A stretch of 5,686 nt of DNA, from NCBI GenBank assembly GCA_031260745.1, contig JAISKY010000221.1, positions 1 through 5,686 on the forward strand, written 5' to 3'. This DNA is from Oscillospiraceae bacterium (GTDB lineage Bacteria; Bacillota; Clostridia; Oscillospirales; Oscillospiraceae). The notes under the pieces were generated by a model. That model saw nothing but the letters and a program-made list of their open reading frames with translations, was not told the DNA's origin and did not search any database. Below are positions 4,947 through 5,686 of the stretch, in pieces. A program made the position numbers and the translations under genes. Position 1 is the stretch's first letter, and each line of letters starts with the position of its first letter.

Positions 4947-5686
4947 TCAGCGTTGCTCGTTTACGTAGATTGAAACTCGGCTTTGTATGATTTCAGCGGT
5001 TGCCTTAGCGGTTTTCTGACCGCCGAAAAACGGTTTTAGTTCCTCCGAAATAATCTTTAGTATCCCGTCGTCGGATTCCGCGACTTTGCTAATTGAGTTT
5101 ATAAAACCCATATAGCGGTCATATTCGGCTTTGGTCATTGCGTAGTAGTATTTCGCTCCAAGCATATCTGCGGAGCGCAACGCTCCTTTCGGGTATATGT
5201 CGGCGATTCCGTCATCGTCGGTGTCAATACCGCCTGTTTCAATCGCTCCGGCGTTCATACTCATAGTGAATATGCTTTGCTCGGTTTCTTCAGTCATAGC
5301 TTCGGCGGCTTGTTTCTCAAATGTCTTTAGGTTAGTCGGGAAACCTCCGGTGAATCCGCGACCCTCTGTGTCCTGATATTCGGAAGTTAGTATTCCTCGC
5401 ATAAAGCTCCACGCGCCCTCTTTGTCGGAGCAATTTGCGCTCATAGCAAGCGCGAGCGTCGTTTGGAACGTGTTGCCCTGTTTACTTTCGCACGGAAGCC
5501 CCTTGAACGCGGGATTCCCGCTGAAAGTCGCGTTAACCCGCATCAGCGAGTCGAATCCGTTTAACTGCGCGGACTGCAATAACTGCGAGCCGTTCATTAA
5601 CGCGGAGGCATCATCTCCGGTTCTGCGTCCGTATAGTCCGCCCTGTCCTTCCTCGGCTACAGCTTTGAAATTCGCGCTGATGAAAT
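4947..5686 (-). CDS. ABC transporter extracellular solute-binding protein, C-terminal part (5' partial)
   Basis: This is the last roughly 246 residues of a family 1-type (sugar/oligosaccharide) solute-binding lipoprotein; its frame runs open off the right edge. Before the ATG at 5597 the frame continues in-frame as FISANFKAVAEEGQGGLYGR and beyond, so that ATG is an internal methionine. Recognisable parts are GLPCESKQGNTFQTTLALAM, SDKEGAWSFMRGIL (the helix near the ligand cleft), GGFPTNLKTFEKQ, and the C-terminal ELKPFFGGQKTAKATAEIIQ followed by RVSIYVNEQR, an ending I associate with Clostridia binding proteins. The signal peptide and lipobox would be outside the window. DTDDDGIAD at 5199-5225 resembles a calcium-binding DxDxDGxxD loop. 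The substrate cannot be told from this part. It converges on dut and shares its terminator. Confidence 0.88.
   Translation of the reverse strand, partial: FISANFKAVAEEGQGGLYGRRTGDDASALMNGSQLLQSAQLNGFDSLMRVNATFSGNPAFKGLPCESKQGNTFQTTLALAMSANCSDKEGAWSFMRGILTSEYQDTEGRGFTGGFPTNLKTFEKQAAEAMTEETEQSIFTMSMNAGAIETGGIDTDDDGIADIYPKGALRSADMLGAKYYYAMTKAEYDRYMGFINSISKVAESDDGILKIISEELKPFFGGQKTAKATAEIIQSRVSIYVNEQR

Noticed and set aside
5595..5597. ATG at 5597 (- strand) as the start of the solute-binding protein
   Set aside because: The same frame stays open to the window edge with plausible protein sequence, so this is an internal methionine.

Overview
The window reads as a piece of a Gram-positive, Clostridia-like genome, possibly an uncultured gut- or rumen-type member. 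The evidence is the Clostridia flavour of several proteins (L11, PurD, the dUTPase and a solute-binding protein C-terminus), strong AGGAGG ribosome binding sites, middling GC content and tight same-strand packing. This placement comes from remembered family resemblance, not from a database search.

Layout, + strand: the 3' part of nusG (cut by the left edge), an L1-type autoregulatory leader, rplK (L11), rplA (L1), a DUF177/YceD-family protein, rpmF (L32), a 72-nt imperfect hairpin, purD, a YjdF/DUF2238-like membrane protein and dut. A short intrinsic terminator follows dut and is built to work in both directions. On the - strand, converging on that terminator, lies the C-terminal part of an extracellular solute-binding protein whose start is beyond the right edge.

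The first half is a translation block: a transcription elongation factor, two 50S proteins, and the DUF177-L32 pair. The usual rplJ-rplL-rpoB continuation after rplA is missing, and so are the usual plsX-fabH neighbours after rpmF. The second half is nucleotide metabolism: purD makes GAR in purine synthesis and dut makes dUMP and removes dUTP. A six-helix membrane protein of unknown role sits between them; it overlaps purD by 4 nt and abuts dut, so the three are probably translated together.

The most informative non-coding signals are: (1) the nusG-rplK spacer, which copies the L1-stalk binding site of 23S rRNA (GTGGGAG, helix, A-rich strand, AACCAC); (2) a candidate promoter with a 12-bp perfect palindrome before rpmF; (3) the long hairpin before purD, which may be a small repeat element. 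I see no CRISPR array, transposase, integrase, defence locus, tRNA or rRNA. No stretch over 300 bases lacks a gene. I did not find a convincing undescribed system; the hairpin, the unusual gene order and a calcium-loop-like insert in the solute-binding protein are the items most worth checking.
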